A stretch of 64,000 nt of DNA from Haloglycomyces albus DSM 45210 (GTDB lineage Bacteria; Actinomycetota; Actinomycetes; Mycobacteriales; Micromonosporaceae): contig NZ_AZUQ01000001.1 in the NCBI RefSeq assembly GCF_000527155.1, forward strand, positions 545,891-609,890, given 5' to 3'. The translations under genes and the position numbers were made by a program. Below, piece by piece: positions 17,504 to 28,055 of this stretch. The stretch's first letter is position 1. The number at the start of each line of letters is the position of its first letter. The notes beneath the pieces are model-generated. The model did not search any database. It worked only from the letters and a program-made list of their open reading frames with translations, and had not been told where the DNA came from.

Positions 17504-17620
17504 CAATACATTACGATAACGGTTTATGTCGTTTCAATAACGTGGGAGTTCAAGTTCCGTATCCGCGTTTATCATTGCCGCAGATGGCATATTAACGCAG
17601 TTGAACGAGTTGGGGACACC

Positions 17621-17887
17621 ATGTGTGACAGCAGAGGCCGGTGGTCTTTGGGAAGCATCCTGTTGTCCATGATGTTCGTTCTCGTTTCTCCCTCGTCCCC
17701 GGCGTTCGCCGCGGGTGGAGCGGAACGCCCGGATGACGCACCGGGCGATTCCCCTCCGAGCGGCGACCAATTGATCAATACCGGAAATCCGTATACCCTG
17801 GCGATCGCCATCTCGGTCATTTCGCTGTTGGCCGGTATCATCCTGTTGATCATTATTCGCCGCAACAACCGTTCCGACGAGGGTTGA
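17621..17887 (+). CDS. Small secreted/membrane protein with LINTG-TM-tail
   Basis: 88 aa. An N-terminal signal peptide (hydrophobic core SILLSMMFVLV, likely cleavage after AFA) precedes a Pro/Asp/Gly linker of about 25 residues. LINTG (about residues 51-55), a hydrophobic segment (about 58-79) and the basic tail RRNNR follow. This order resembles a sortase sorting signal with a degenerate motif, although a plain type I membrane protein is equally possible. A GGGGA lies 5 nt before the ATG. Its stop abuts the stop of the convergent acyltransferase gene with no spacer. Confidence 0.6.
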   Translation: MCDSRGRWSLGSILLSMMFVLVSPSSPAFAAGGAERPDDAPGDSPPSGDQLINTGNPYTLAIAISVISLLAGIILLIIIRRNNRSDEG

Positions 17888-19963
17888 TCAGCTCCGATCG
17901 GCGTCCCATTGCTTGGGGAACGGCAGGGCTCCCGCCAGTTCCGTCTCGAGTGACTCGGCGTATTTCGCGGTCATGTGGTTGGTGTCGCGGTATACGAGGA
18001 GGTCGCCGACGATTGCCGGACAGACTCGGGACTCCACGTCACATAGCCACGGGAGCGGGTCGATGACCTGGACGCCCATGTCTTCGCTTTGCCGGAGGGT
18101 CTCTTCCCGAAGGTCGAAGTCATAGCCGGATTCGTCGAGCTCGAAGGCGCAGCGGGTCGCCTGGTCGAGGTTCTCCGACAGGCAGGTGGGTATGTTTTCG
18201 CTGAACGTCGGGGTGGAGGCCATCTGTACGACGTTTCCATCGGTGGCCGACATCAGACGATCGTGCGTGTACTCCCAGCCGTCCAACCAGGCTTGGTCGG
18301 GGTCGTCCTCGAGGATCTCATTGTCGTCGGTACTGGATACGACGGTCATGTCGGGCTCGATCTCGTCAATATGGTCCAACGCACTGGAGCGCCATTCGGT
18401 GCACTCGTGGTATTCGCGTTCCAGGGTTTTATTGCGTTCCTTTATTTTGGCCGGGGAGCAGCCGGCCTTGGTTTCGACCAGCAGTTTCCAGTCGTTTTGC
18501 TGCGCGATGTTCTCCAACGGCGGGAACCACTGAGCCGCGTGCGAGTCTCCGAACACGACCACCGTCGTCTCCCCTTCGGAGTCTCCGAACCAACAGTCGT
18601 CGTTCAGTTCCGACTTTTTCTTTCCGACGAGGCAGCTGCGTTCATAGAGGTCGGGTTTGTCCTCTCCGGCCGTTTCGATCGAGGGTGTCAGGTCTTCGGG
18701 AACGTCTTCGATCTCAACGGCCGCTTCAAGAGACATCGCGCTGTCGTCGACCTCTTCGGTACCGGCGATCGGTTGCGACACGATGACGAACGCACCGGCC
18801 AGCGTCACCGTGGCAAGTCCCGACCCCATGGCCAAGGCACGCGACGGCCGCTGTATCAGCGAGCGCTGCTTACGGATGGGGTCTTCGATGAGATGGAAAC
18901 TCAAGGCCGCCAGAATGAAGGCGCCGACCATCAAAACCAGGTTATTGCGGGTCGAATCGGCGATCCCGAGTCCAATGGGGCCGATCAGAAGAATCGGCCA
19001 GTGCCAAAGGTAAAGCCCATAGGAAATCGAACCGACGTACTGCATGGGTTTGAGTTCGAGGAACGGCTGCGGTCCCCATTCGCCGGGTGCGGTTCCGGAG
19101 ACGATGACGGCTATCGTCCCCAGTACGGGCAATAGTGCGGCCAGGCCCGGGAAGGTGGTGGATTCGGTGAAGCTCAGGGAGGCGTACGCAATGGTTACCA
19201 AACCACCCCAACCGATCAGGGCTGCAACAGTGGTGTTCAATCGCACGCGGTGAATGACAAGAGCCACGAGCGCACCGGCGGCCAGCTCCCACGCTCGGGT
19301 GTGAATACCGTAGTAGGACCAGACCGGATTGTCGGCGGTGTTCAAGGCGCTCAACGCCAGTGAAACGGCAATGACTCCGATCAAGATCGTGCCGACGACT
19401 CGTGTCACGGTGTGAGCCGTGGCTCGACGCAAGAGGCGATGAACGATCCATGCGGTGGCCACGATCAGCAACGGCCATACGAGATAGAATTGTTCTTCCA
19501 CCGCAAGGGACCAGAAATGCTGCAGAGGTGATGGTTCAGCGTCGGCGTTCATGTAATCGGTACCGACGACCGAAAGGCGGATATTCATGACATTCAGCGC
19601 GGACGCTACGGCGTCGGCGGCGATGTCACGCAGCCGAAGTGGCGCCAACCAAATCCACGAGGCGATCAGTGTTCCGATGAGTACGGTCATCGCGGCAGGC
19701 AGCAGGCGTGTGGCCCGACGGGCGTAAAAACTGCGTAGATCGATGCGGCCCTTCTGCTGATACTGCCTCATCAACAGGCCGGTAATGAGAAAACCGGAAA
19801 TGACGAAGAAGACGTCCACTCCGATGAAACCGCCTTCGAGCCGCGAAATACCGGCGTGGGCGGCGATGACGAGCCCCACCGCGATCGTCCGTAGACCCTC
19901 GATGTCAGTACGCCAATGGCGTACCCGTTGCTGATCCATGTCCCCCATAAATCCCTTACTCAT
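17888..19963 (-). CDS. OafA/YrhL-type acyltransferase with SGNH domain
   Basis: About 691 aa. The N-terminal half is an acyltransferase-3 membrane domain (about ten segments). It carries the family signature R-DIEGLRTIAV near the start, HAGIS, GGFIGVDVFFVISGFLI and FYARRATRLLPA. The C-terminal extracytoplasmic half is an SGNH hydrolase-like domain with VVVFGDSHAAQW (catalytic Ser block) and DTNHMTAKYA (Asp-His block). Such proteins O-acetylate cell-surface polysaccharides or peptidoglycan. Start codons at 19963, 19948 or 19939 are all possible; only 19948 has an AAGGGA nearby. Confidence 0.9.
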   Translation of the reverse strand: MSKGFMGDMDQQRVRHWRTDIEGLRTIAVGLVIAAHAGISRLEGGFIGVDVFFVISGFLITGLLMRQYQQKGRIDLRSFYARRATRLLPAAMTVLIGTLIASWIWLAPLRLRDIAADAVASALNVMNIRLSVVGTDYMNADAEPSPLQHFWSLAVEEQFYLVWPLLIVATAWIVHRLLRRATAHTVTRVVGTILIGVIAVSLALSALNTADNPVWSYYGIHTRAWELAAGALVALVIHRVRLNTTVAALIGWGGLVTIAYASLSFTESTTFPGLAALLPVLGTIAVIVSGTAPGEWGPQPFLELKPMQYVGSISYGLYLWHWPILLIGPIGLGIADSTRNNLVLMVGAFILAALSFHLIEDPIRKQRSLIQRPSRALAMGSGLATVTLAGAFVIVSQPIAGTEEVDDSAMSLEAAVEIEDVPEDLTPSIETAGEDKPDLYERSCLVGKKKSELNDDCWFGDSEGETTVVVFGDSHAAQWFPPLENIAQQNDWKLLVETKAGCSPAKIKERNKTLEREYHECTEWRSSALDHIDEIEPDMTVVSSTDDNEILEDDPDQAWLDGWEYTHDRLMSATDGNVVQMASTPTFSENIPTCLSENLDQATRCAFELDESGYDFDLREETLRQSEDMGVQVIDPLPWLCDVESRVCPAIVGDLLVYRDTNHMTAKYAESLETELAGALPFPKQWDADRS

Positions 19964-20193
19964 GATTGTGCACCGGTTACTCGTACGTCCTGCCACCGAT
20001 GAATCTCGGCTCGACGCAGGGAAGGGTATGGGCACTTATCGGGGTTTTCGGGCAAGACGTCGCCGCATGGCACAGCAGTGGCCACGCGGGCAACGTTGTA
20101 GGAGCCTAGCACAGCGCCCACTACCGTGACGTTGGACCGAACGACGGGTGTTGGCAAGCCTCGTTCGCGACGATGAAGCTCGGTCGCTCCGCT

Positions 20194-21375
20194 TTACCGG
20201 GACATCGCCGAGCTTGCCGGAGCCAAGGCGGATACGGCCTCGACCAACTGCTGATCGCTCAAATACGGCGCGGGCCCGAATCGGAGGAAGTCTCCACGGG
20301 CGTCGGTGAGAATTCCCATGGCGCGAAGCTCCTGCTGCAGTTGAACGGCATGAGGGCTGCGTAGCGCCAGGAAGCCCGCCACACCGTCCAGTGCGACCTC
20401 GTGGTCGCGCTCGACGACGGCGCGGGGAAGATCGAGATCATCGAACGTATCGGCCAGGATTCCCACCTGCCTACGATAGTTCTCCGCAAGAAGGGGCGGA
20501 GTCAACCCTTGCCGCGTAAAGAAATCGGCGACGGCCGCGGCGCGATAATGGCTCGTGGGATCGTAAGTCGAACCCGCCCACCGGGCATGACCGTCGGCAT
20601 ACGCCGTTTCGCCTGACCGACCTTCCGATTCCAGCAGACCGAACATCGCATACCACCCGGTATTGACCGGTCGCAGTCGATCCGAGTGAGGAGGCAACCG
20701 AAGATAGCAGGCTCCTTCGCCCCACTGTAGATATTTGTATCCTCCGCCCACGATCCAGGCATTGCCGATCCCTTGATCGCGAACGGACATCAAGGCGGGC
20801 CCGACATGGTGATAGACGTCGATGATCGTTTCCACACCGCGTGCGAACACCGTCCGCACCAACTCACCGAGATGCGGAACGATCTGCGAGGTCTGAAACA
20901 GCACGCTGGAGACGTACACTGCAGCGGTCTTCTCTCCACAGGCGGCCGCGAGTCGCTCCGCCAAGGTGTCGACCGGTTGGGCCGGAACGACGGTGACATC
21001 CACCCCAGTCTCGTTCAGACGTCCCAGTTGCCGGGCCGCCGAATGGAACTCGGTGTCGGTGGTGACGATATGCGGACGCCGATTCATATCGAGCGCCGAC
21101 AGGACGCGCATGAGAAGTTCGTGAGTGTTGGCTCCGAACGCGATCTCGCCTTCGGGATCGTCGAGCCACCGGCGGAGATGCGAGCGCAATCGCTCGGCTT
21201 TCGCAAAAGCCGCTTCCCATTTGTCGTCCACGTGTGCGGCAGCGTCGTCGAAGGCCTCCAAGAGCGCCTCGCGCGCCACGTCCGGCCAGGCTTGATGCGA
21301 GTGCCCGGTCAGAAGCAGACGTTCGGAGACGTGAAACCGGCGGTAATGTTCGGCCAAGCGTGCTGCGTCGATCAT
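20194..21375 (-). CDS. kynU: Kynureninase (PLP-dependent)
   Basis: 393 aa, class V aminotransferase fold. The PLP-binding Asp lies in IIDVYHHVG (D186) and the Schiff-base Lys in GGYKYLQWGEG (K214). It starts with an ATGA overlap on the tryptophan dioxygenase stop, so the pair forms one catabolic unit: tryptophan to N-formylkynurenine, then kynurenine to anthranilate plus alanine. The residues around the Lys differ from the textbook SYKYLNAG, so this is a divergent family member. No kynurenine formamidase gene is in the window. Confidence 0.8.
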   Translation of the reverse strand: MIDAARLAEHYRRFHVSERLLLTGHSHQAWPDVAREALLEAFDDAAAHVDDKWEAAFAKAERLRSHLRRWLDDPEGEIAFGANTHELLMRVLSALDMNRRPHIVTTDTEFHSAARQLGRLNETGVDVTVVPAQPVDTLAERLAAACGEKTAAVYVSSVLFQTSQIVPHLGELVRTVFARGVETIIDVYHHVGPALMSVRDQGIGNAWIVGGGYKYLQWGEGACYLRLPPHSDRLRPVNTGWYAMFGLLESEGRSGETAYADGHARWAGSTYDPTSHYRAAAVADFFTRQGLTPPLLAENYRRQVGILADTFDDLDLPRAVVERDHEVALDGVAGFLALRSPHAVQLQQELRAMGILTDARGDFLRFGPAPYLSDQQLVEAVSALAPASSAMSR

Positions 21376-22154
21376 AGTTGACTGCGCACCGCCCAAAGGT
21401 CGGGGAAGGCGGAGTTGAAGATGGTGGAACGGAGGTAGTCCACTCCGGAGGAACCACCCGTCCCGGTTTTGTCACCGATGGTGCGTTTCACCATCATGAC
21501 GTGGCGATAGCGCCACTCCTGAAAACCCTCGTCGAGATCGACCAACTGTTCGGTGACCAGTGAGGGACCGCCGTCGTCTTCGTAGACGCGACCTAGAGCG
21601 TCCTGTACGTGCGAATTCGGTTCGATCGGGGCGCCAAGGTCGTCGCGGACCGGCACTTGATAGCCGTGAGCGTTCAAATAGTTGAGAAAATGGTCCCACA
21701 GACCCGGTGACGTCAAGGCGGTGTTGATGCGTCGGAGCTCCTCCCCGTCTGGGGAGTAGAAACCAAGAACCTTCCGGTCGCGACGCCCCAAAACGGCTTC
21801 CAGTTCACGGAACTGTGCGGACTGGAAACCCGACGACGAGTCCAGCCGGGAACGGAAGCTGTTGAACTGGGTGGGCGTCATGGTTTCCAGCACGTCGATA
21901 TTGGCGACGGCGACCTTGAGAATCGACAGAGAACGTCGCAGAGTGCGTAGGACATGGTGTGTATCGCCGTTGTCCAGGCGTCGTCCCGCTTCGTTCAGCT
22001 CATGCAACATCTGCTTGAACCACAGCTCGTAAACCTGGTGGATGACGATGAACAACATCTCGTCATGCTCGTCACTACGCGGGTGCTGCGCAGCGAGGAC
22101 CTCATCCAGCGCCAGGTAGGAGCTGTAGGTCAGTTCGTTCTCCGAGTCGCTCAT
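21372..22154 (-). CDS. kynA: Tryptophan 2,3-dioxygenase
   Basis: 260 aa from ATG 22154 (MSDSENELTYSSYL). The family signature IHQVYELWFKQMLHEL, containing the active-site His, is near residue 45. The C-terminal RYRHVMMVKRTIGDKTGTGGSSG matches the substrate/haem-binding loop. This haem enzyme inserts O2 into tryptophan as the first step of the kynurenine pathway. It is coupled to kynU. The longer upstream frame has no family similarity, so the internal ATG was preferred. Confidence 0.93.
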   Translation of the reverse strand: MSDSENELTYSSYLALDEVLAAQHPRSDEHDEMLFIVIHQVYELWFKQMLHELNEAGRRLDNGDTHHVLRTLRRSLSILKVAVANIDVLETMTPTQFNSFRSRLDSSSGFQSAQFRELEAVLGRRDRKVLGFYSPDGEELRRINTALTSPGLWDHFLNYLNAHGYQVPVRDDLGAPIEPNSHVQDALGRVYEDDGGPSLVTEQLVDLDEGFQEWRYRHVMMVKRTIGDKTGTGGSSGVDYLRSTIFNSAFPDLWAVRSQL

Positions 22155-22272
22155 GGGTTCGGTTATACACCAGAACTCGGGCCCGCGCGGGTCCACGTGC
22201 TGAGACGGTTCGAAAGACAACATCCGGCGGATCCACACCCACCGAGGCGGGTGCAACGTGCACAATTACCGT

Positions 22273-22542
22273 ATGGAGTCTTCGGATCGACGCGGCATGA
22301 TCATGAGCCGCCCCGTATCGCTCTTTCTGCTGCTGTTCGGCGTCTGGTCGTGGTACCTGTGGATCACCTTTGTGCGAAACCTGGTGCAGGACGCCTCCGG
22401 CCTGGCCTTTGACGATTCCGGCGATCCCACGTCGTATTTCTGGGTGCACTTGACCCTGGCGGTCGTATCGTTCGTGCTGGGCACGATCATCGGCGTCCTC
22501 GGCTGGCGCGGATGGCGCGCCACACGGAAACACCGACCTTAA
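22273..22542 (+). CDS. SCO4848-type small membrane protein
   Basis: About 89 aa. Two membrane segments, FLLLFGVWSWYLWITFV and LAVVSFVLGTIIGVLGW, are separated by an acidic loop; the tail is basic. The first segment matches the conserved actinobacterial SCO4848 family, whose function is unknown. The start may be ATG 22273, 22297 or 22303; family members are usually shorter, favouring the later ones. Its TAA shares TTAA with the stop of the convergent gene, a 4-bp tail overlap. Confidence 0.7.
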   Translation: MESSDRRGMIMSRPVSLFLLLFGVWSWYLWITFVRNLVQDASGLAFDDSGDPTSYFWVHLTLAVVSFVLGTIIGVLGWRGWRATRKHRP

Positions 22543-23108
22543 GACCAGGGGAAGATCTTCGGGTCGATGACGCCGAGCAGTAGTGGACTGCACAGTACGA
22601 CGGGTACCCAATCCCAATGGCTCGGTTCCATCCGAGACCACTCACGGCCGTCGGGCCGTGTTGCGGGACTGTCCGTGCGCCAACCGTTTGTGGCGGCACG
22701 ATCAAACCTGTTCGCCCGCTTGATATAGGCCATCATCAGGACGAGCAAAGAGGCGAGGGCGAATAGAAACAGATGAAACAGCCGGGAGTCGGGCACCGGA
22801 ACGAAATATCCGGCGACGCACAGCGCGACCACCCCGTAGAGAAGCAGACTGATGCAGGTCGCTCGACGTAGGTAGATGGCAACCTGTAGTTCGGCCCGCG
22901 TTTCCGGCTTTTTAAAGGCTTTGGCACGTACCTCGACCAAGCTCATCTTCTCCGGTTTCGGCGATTTGCCGGAGTTGCGAACTCTCGCATGTCTTTCCGT
23001 CTCATTTCGCACATGAAGGTTCCAGCCGTACATCGCGATGGGAGTGAACGCCCAGATCAACAGCGCGCCAGGGTCGTACATTCTCGTTTGGGATCGGGAG
23101 GAAGCCAT
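22539..23108 (-). CDS. Hypothetical membrane protein, paralogue A
   Basis: 189 aa, no family recognised. The N-terminus MYDPGALLIWAFTPIAMYGW is followed by a charged cytoplasmic stretch and two membrane helices (about 85-125). The end reads WVPVVLCSPLLLGVIDPKIFPW. The same framework (DPGA-IW-AF-PI at the start, W-PVV...VIDP..PW at the end) recurs in the adjacent gene, so the two arose by duplication. AAAGGACGGT precedes the ATG. Confidence 0.6.
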   Translation of the reverse strand: MASSRSQTRMYDPGALLIWAFTPIAMYGWNLHVRNETERHARVRNSGKSPKPEKMSLVEVRAKAFKKPETRAELQVAIYLRRATCISLLLYGVVALCVAGYFVPVPDSRLFHLFLFALASLLVLMMAYIKRANRFDRAATNGWRTDSPATRPDGREWSRMEPSHWDWVPVVLCSPLLLGVIDPKIFPWS

Positions 23109-23239
23109 ACCGTCCTTTTCGGGTTTCGTATCGTCACATTACGGTCACATACGGCGACGCCGTTTTGCTCGCGCCTCAGGGCATCTACGGCCGCCCTTCG
23201 GCGATCGTACTCGAACTGAACACCTCTCCGCGTACATCA

Positions 23240-23815
23240 CTACTTGGCCCAGGGAAGAACAGCCGGGTCAATGACGGCGACGAGGAACGGTATTGCGACG
23301 ACCACCGGAATCCAGTCGTACACGCTTGGACACGCGCGTGACCACCAGGGACGGCTCGGTTTATGCGGTACTCCTCGCTTGCCGGCGTTGTTTCGATCCG
23401 AGTTTTCGAATATCGAATCACGGACGTAGCTGACAATGGTCAGTACAAAGCTCGGTATGAACACGAAGGCCAAAAATGCGAAGATACGCGATTCGAAGAA
23501 CCACGGCACGGTGTCCATGATGATGAAACCAAACAGCGCCGTAAGAACCGACGTTACCGCATAGAACGATCTGCGCATTCTCACGATGATGGCGACGTCG
23601 TCGGCCGATTCGGGGTTCAGAAACGCGTACCGCCGAACGTCGACGGGTGTGAGGTGAACCGGGACGGCACGGCTGCGCGTATCGGGTTCGTTCGGGTTCC
23701 CGCCGACCGGGTTGGATTCCAGAGCCGTACTCCACTGCGAACTGATGATCGGCGCGAACGCCCATATTCCGATCGCCCCGGGGTCGATGATTTTTTTACG
23801 TTGTGTCTCTGTCAT
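23240..23815 (-). CDS. Hypothetical membrane protein, paralogue B
   Basis: 191 aa from ATG 23815 (MTETQRKKIIDPGAIGIW). It has the same plan as the neighbouring paralogue: an N-terminal DPGAIGIWAFAPI, a central pair of membrane helices, and a C-terminal DWIPVVVAIPFLVAVIDPAVLPW. Overall identity looks low outside these ends. Function is unknown; the tandem arrangement on the same strand, 131 bp apart, suggests separate or read-through transcription. Confidence 0.6.
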   Translation of the reverse strand: MTETQRKKIIDPGAIGIWAFAPIISSQWSTALESNPVGGNPNEPDTRSRAVPVHLTPVDVRRYAFLNPESADDVAIIVRMRRSFYAVTSVLTALFGFIIMDTVPWFFESRIFAFLAFVFIPSFVLTIVSYVRDSIFENSDRNNAGKRGVPHKPSRPWWSRACPSVYDWIPVVVAIPFLVAVIDPAVLPWAK

Positions 23816-24194
23816 TGAGATACCTGATCCGAGAGTCGCGTTATCGGAAGGCGACCACGGGAGCACGAGGACCGAATCCACCGGCCGTAGCCGCTGCCAT
23901 GAAAAATGACACGGTTGTTCATGATACGACATCACGACGAGAACGTATCGATAGCCGATGGGTAAGCGACGCTTGACAATGGGTACGGGCCCGGACGGTT
24001 CTCGCACGGACCTGGGTTCGTCATCCTTTGCGGGGCCGGGAAACAGATTTTACGACGACAGAAAGAGCTCGGGCCCGCCCTCAACAGAGAGCGGGCCCGA
24101 GCTCCGTAAACCACACGGTGACCGGAGTGCACCGGGAATCGTCATGGTCGGCCGGAACGTTTGTTTACGCCCCTGGCCGACCGACGTTCCGAGT
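23816..24194. other. Intergenic region between paralogue B and groEL
   Basis: 379 bp without a supported gene. It includes the promoter region of the paralogue-B gene and the groEL terminator at 24065-24104. I see nothing else. Confidence 0.5.
24065..24104 (-). terminator. groEL terminator
   Basis: A perfect 14-bp stem, GAGCTCGGGCCCGC (24065-24078) with GCGGGCCCGAGCTC (24091-24104), and a 12-nt loop. On the - strand it is followed by TTTC. It lies about 90 bp past the groEL stop. Confidence 0.8.
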
Positions 24195-25907
<1,713 letters not shown>

Positions 25908-25929
25908 TTACACGGCCTTGTCCTTCGAC

Positions 25930-26229
25930 TTACTTCTCGACGACGGCGAGAACGTCACGCGAGGAGAGGATCAGGTACTCGTCACCGGCGTACTTGACTT
26001 CGGTGCCTCCGTACTTGGAGTAGATGACGACGTCACCGACGTTGACGTCGACGGGGACGCGGTTGCCCTTTTCGTCGATGTTGCCGGGCCCCACGGCGAG
26101 GACGGTGCCCTCCTGCGGCTTCTCTTTGGCGGTGTCGGGGATGACGATGCCGGAAGCCGTCGTGGTTTCCGCTTCGTTGGTCTGGACGACAATGCGGTCA
26201 CCCAGCGGCTTGATAGCAGCCTCACTCAT
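25930..26229 (-). CDS. groES: GroES co-chaperonin
   Basis: 99 aa from the ATG giving [15 protein letters not shown]. It contains the mobile loop segment ([25 protein letters not shown]) and [24 protein letters not shown], as in all chaperonin-10 proteins. It caps the GroEL ring. It is the first gene of the operon, with groEL 124 bp downstream. Confidence 0.97.
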   Translation of the reverse strand: MSEAAIKPLGDRIVVQTNEAETTTASGIVIPDTAKEKPQEGTVLAVGPGNIDEKGNRVPVDVNVGDVVIYSKYGGTEVKYAGDEYLILSSRDVLAVVEK

Positions 26230-26348
26230 TTGGATCTCCAAACTTGACAGGTCTATATTGTATGCCGCCACGTTCGCGGGTCTTGTCGTCGCGGGAGCAA
26301 GACCACGGTGGCAATGTAGAGGTGGATTTCCGTACCGGAAAACCTCTC

Positions 26349-26375
26349 TTAGCACTCTAACATCGAGAGTGCCAA
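26349..26375. promoter_or_regulatory. CIRCE element 1 (HrcA operator)
   Basis: TTAGCACTC-N9-GAGTGCCAA against the known CIRCE consensus TTAGCACTC-N9-GAGTGCTAA: 17 of 18 arm positions match. It lies 120 bp upstream of groES. Confidence 0.92.
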
Positions 26376-26389
26376 ACCGGAAAGTCCGG

Positions 26390-26416
26390 TTGGCAATCTC
26401 GTGGCACGAGTGCTAA
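26390..26416. promoter_or_regulatory. CIRCE element 2 (HrcA operator)
   Basis: TTGGCAATC-N9-GAGTGCTAA: the right arm is perfect and the left arm matches 7 of 9. It lies 14 bp from CIRCE element 1, giving a tandem operator upstream of groES. Confidence 0.8.
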
Positions 26417-26492
26417 TCGTAAAATTATTATCGCAGTTCAATGCGCTTTGTTGCGAGTTTTTGTGGCGAAGAAATCATTTCTGGAGTGGGGC

Positions 26493-27683
26493 ATGTCGGA
26501 GGCAGTGGAACGTTGGGAGGCCGTGGCGGCCGATTCACAACTGCAGGAGCGGGCGGAGCGCGCCTGGCGGGAGTTCGGTCATAACGCGACGGTGAAGTTG
26601 CGTCGCCACTACTCCGATCCCGGTGTGGTGGCCGCGGCCGTCGGGCTCGCACAGCTGCGCGAACGCGCCCGGTCGAAATTCGGAGCGGACGCCGCATCCA
26701 TGTTCTTCACCCGTGCGACCTTGGAGCAGGCGACACGTCCCGCCGTCGCACGGCGACGAGCCGAACGACTGGCGGCCTACGGCGGTGACCGTTCGGCCGT
26801 CAGTGATCTGTGCGCGGGACTGGGCACGGAATCTCTCGCTCTGGCCCGAGCGGGACTGCGGGTGAGGGCCGTGGAGTGGGATCCGGAGACGGCGTGGTTG
26901 ACGCGCGCCAATGCCGCCGCGCTGGGATGGAGTCACTCCATCTCGGTCGAGCGGGCCGATGCTTTGGAGGTGCCGCTCGACGACATCGCCGTCGCCGACC
27001 CGGCCCGCCGCGACGGGGTGGGCCGACGCTTCGACCCGGCTCACTATTCCCCCGCCTTGGACGAACTGTTGCGCCGTCTCACCCCGTTGCGCGCCTCCGC
27101 GGTCAAGGTCGGCCCGGGCATCGATCACGCCTGGATCGACTCGGTCCACGCCGAGGGGGAGTGGGTCTCGTACGACGGCACGGTGGTGGAGGCGTGTCTC
27201 TGGGTGGGGGACGCGGCCGCCGCACCGCGGAGGGCGTCGGTGTGGGACGGCACGTCCTGGCACGAGCTGTCCGGCACGGGAGGAGAAACCGCCCCCACGT
27301 CCACTCGCGCGGGAGACTTCCTGATCGAGCCCGACGGAGCGGTGATTCGTTCCGGTCTCGTGTCCGATCTGGCGCGTTCCTGCGACGCGTGGACCGGGCA
27401 TCCTTCGATCGCCTACCTGTACGCCGACCGCCCCGCTGTGACTCCGCTGGCACGCTGTTGGAGGATCGCCGAGCGACTGCCCTTCAAAACCAAGTCTCTG
27501 GCACGGGCGCTGCGTGAACGCCGAATCGGCGCCTTGACGATCAAACAGCGGGGAACCGGAATCGACCCGCAGAAGTTGCGTCGCGAGCTACGCCTCCAGG
27601 GAGACCGGTCGGCAACCGTTGCCTTGACGCGAGTGGGCGACGAGCACGTAACGTGGCTTCTCGAATACCCGACGTCGGCCTAG
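26493..27683 (+). CDS. Class I SAM-dependent methyltransferase with THUMP-like domain
   Basis: 396 aa from ATG 26493, which has GGAG 7 nt upstream. A helical N-terminal part is followed by the SAM-binding region VSDLCAGLGTESLALARAG (about residues 100-118) and the acidic strand VRAVEWDPETAW. DDIAVADPARRDGVGRR replaces the catalytic NPPY-type loop. The C-terminal part, ending GIDPQKLRRELRLQGD, resembles the THUMP-like domain found in these actinobacterial proteins. An RNA (or protein) methyltransferase is likely; the target is unknown. It is divergent from groESL. Confidence 0.82.
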   Translation: MSEAVERWEAVAADSQLQERAERAWREFGHNATVKLRRHYSDPGVVAAAVGLAQLRERARSKFGADAASMFFTRATLEQATRPAVARRRAERLAAYGGDRSAVSDLCAGLGTESLALARAGLRVRAVEWDPETAWLTRANAAALGWSHSISVERADALEVPLDDIAVADPARRDGVGRRFDPAHYSPALDELLRRLTPLRASAVKVGPGIDHAWIDSVHAEGEWVSYDGTVVEACLWVGDAAAAPRRASVWDGTSWHELSGTGGETAPTSTRAGDFLIEPDGAVIRSGLVSDLARSCDAWTGHPSIAYLYADRPAVTPLARCWRIAERLPFKTKSLARALRERRIGALTIKQRGTGIDPQKLRRELRLQGDRSATVALTRVGDEHVTWLLEYPTSA

Positions 27684-28055
27684 TCACCCGACCGAGGGAG
27701 GCCGTCCGAATCGCCCGTTTCCCAGTGCAACCGAGCGTGTCGGTGAGGTGTTTAGCTAACGAAGGCAATGTTCGACTTCCACACTGCCGCGCCTGCGACG
27801 ACCGAACTCCGAAAGCACCGTGTCATGTCCACGACCCTGATGGCCGACCCCGTTCGGCAGAACGATACGACGCGCTCGGCGCACCGCCGACGACACCGAG
27901 GAGGCCCGCTTGAACCGCATTTTCCACCGAGGCGGCAAGTGGGAGAGACCGCAATCGACACCCCAGATGTGAAGGACTTTTCAACACCAGTGACAATGGG
28001 GACTACGACTCAGCCGTCGATGTTCGTCGCGTCCCCAAGAGCCCGTGGAGTGTCC
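27684..28055 (+). other. Leader/intergenic region of sigma-factor gene
   Basis: 372 bp between the methyltransferase and the assigned sigma start. The sigma frame stays open upstream to 27768, with ATG codons at 27996 and 28020, so the protein could be longer. The upstream translation has no sigma-like sequence. No other gene is supported. Confidence 0.45.
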
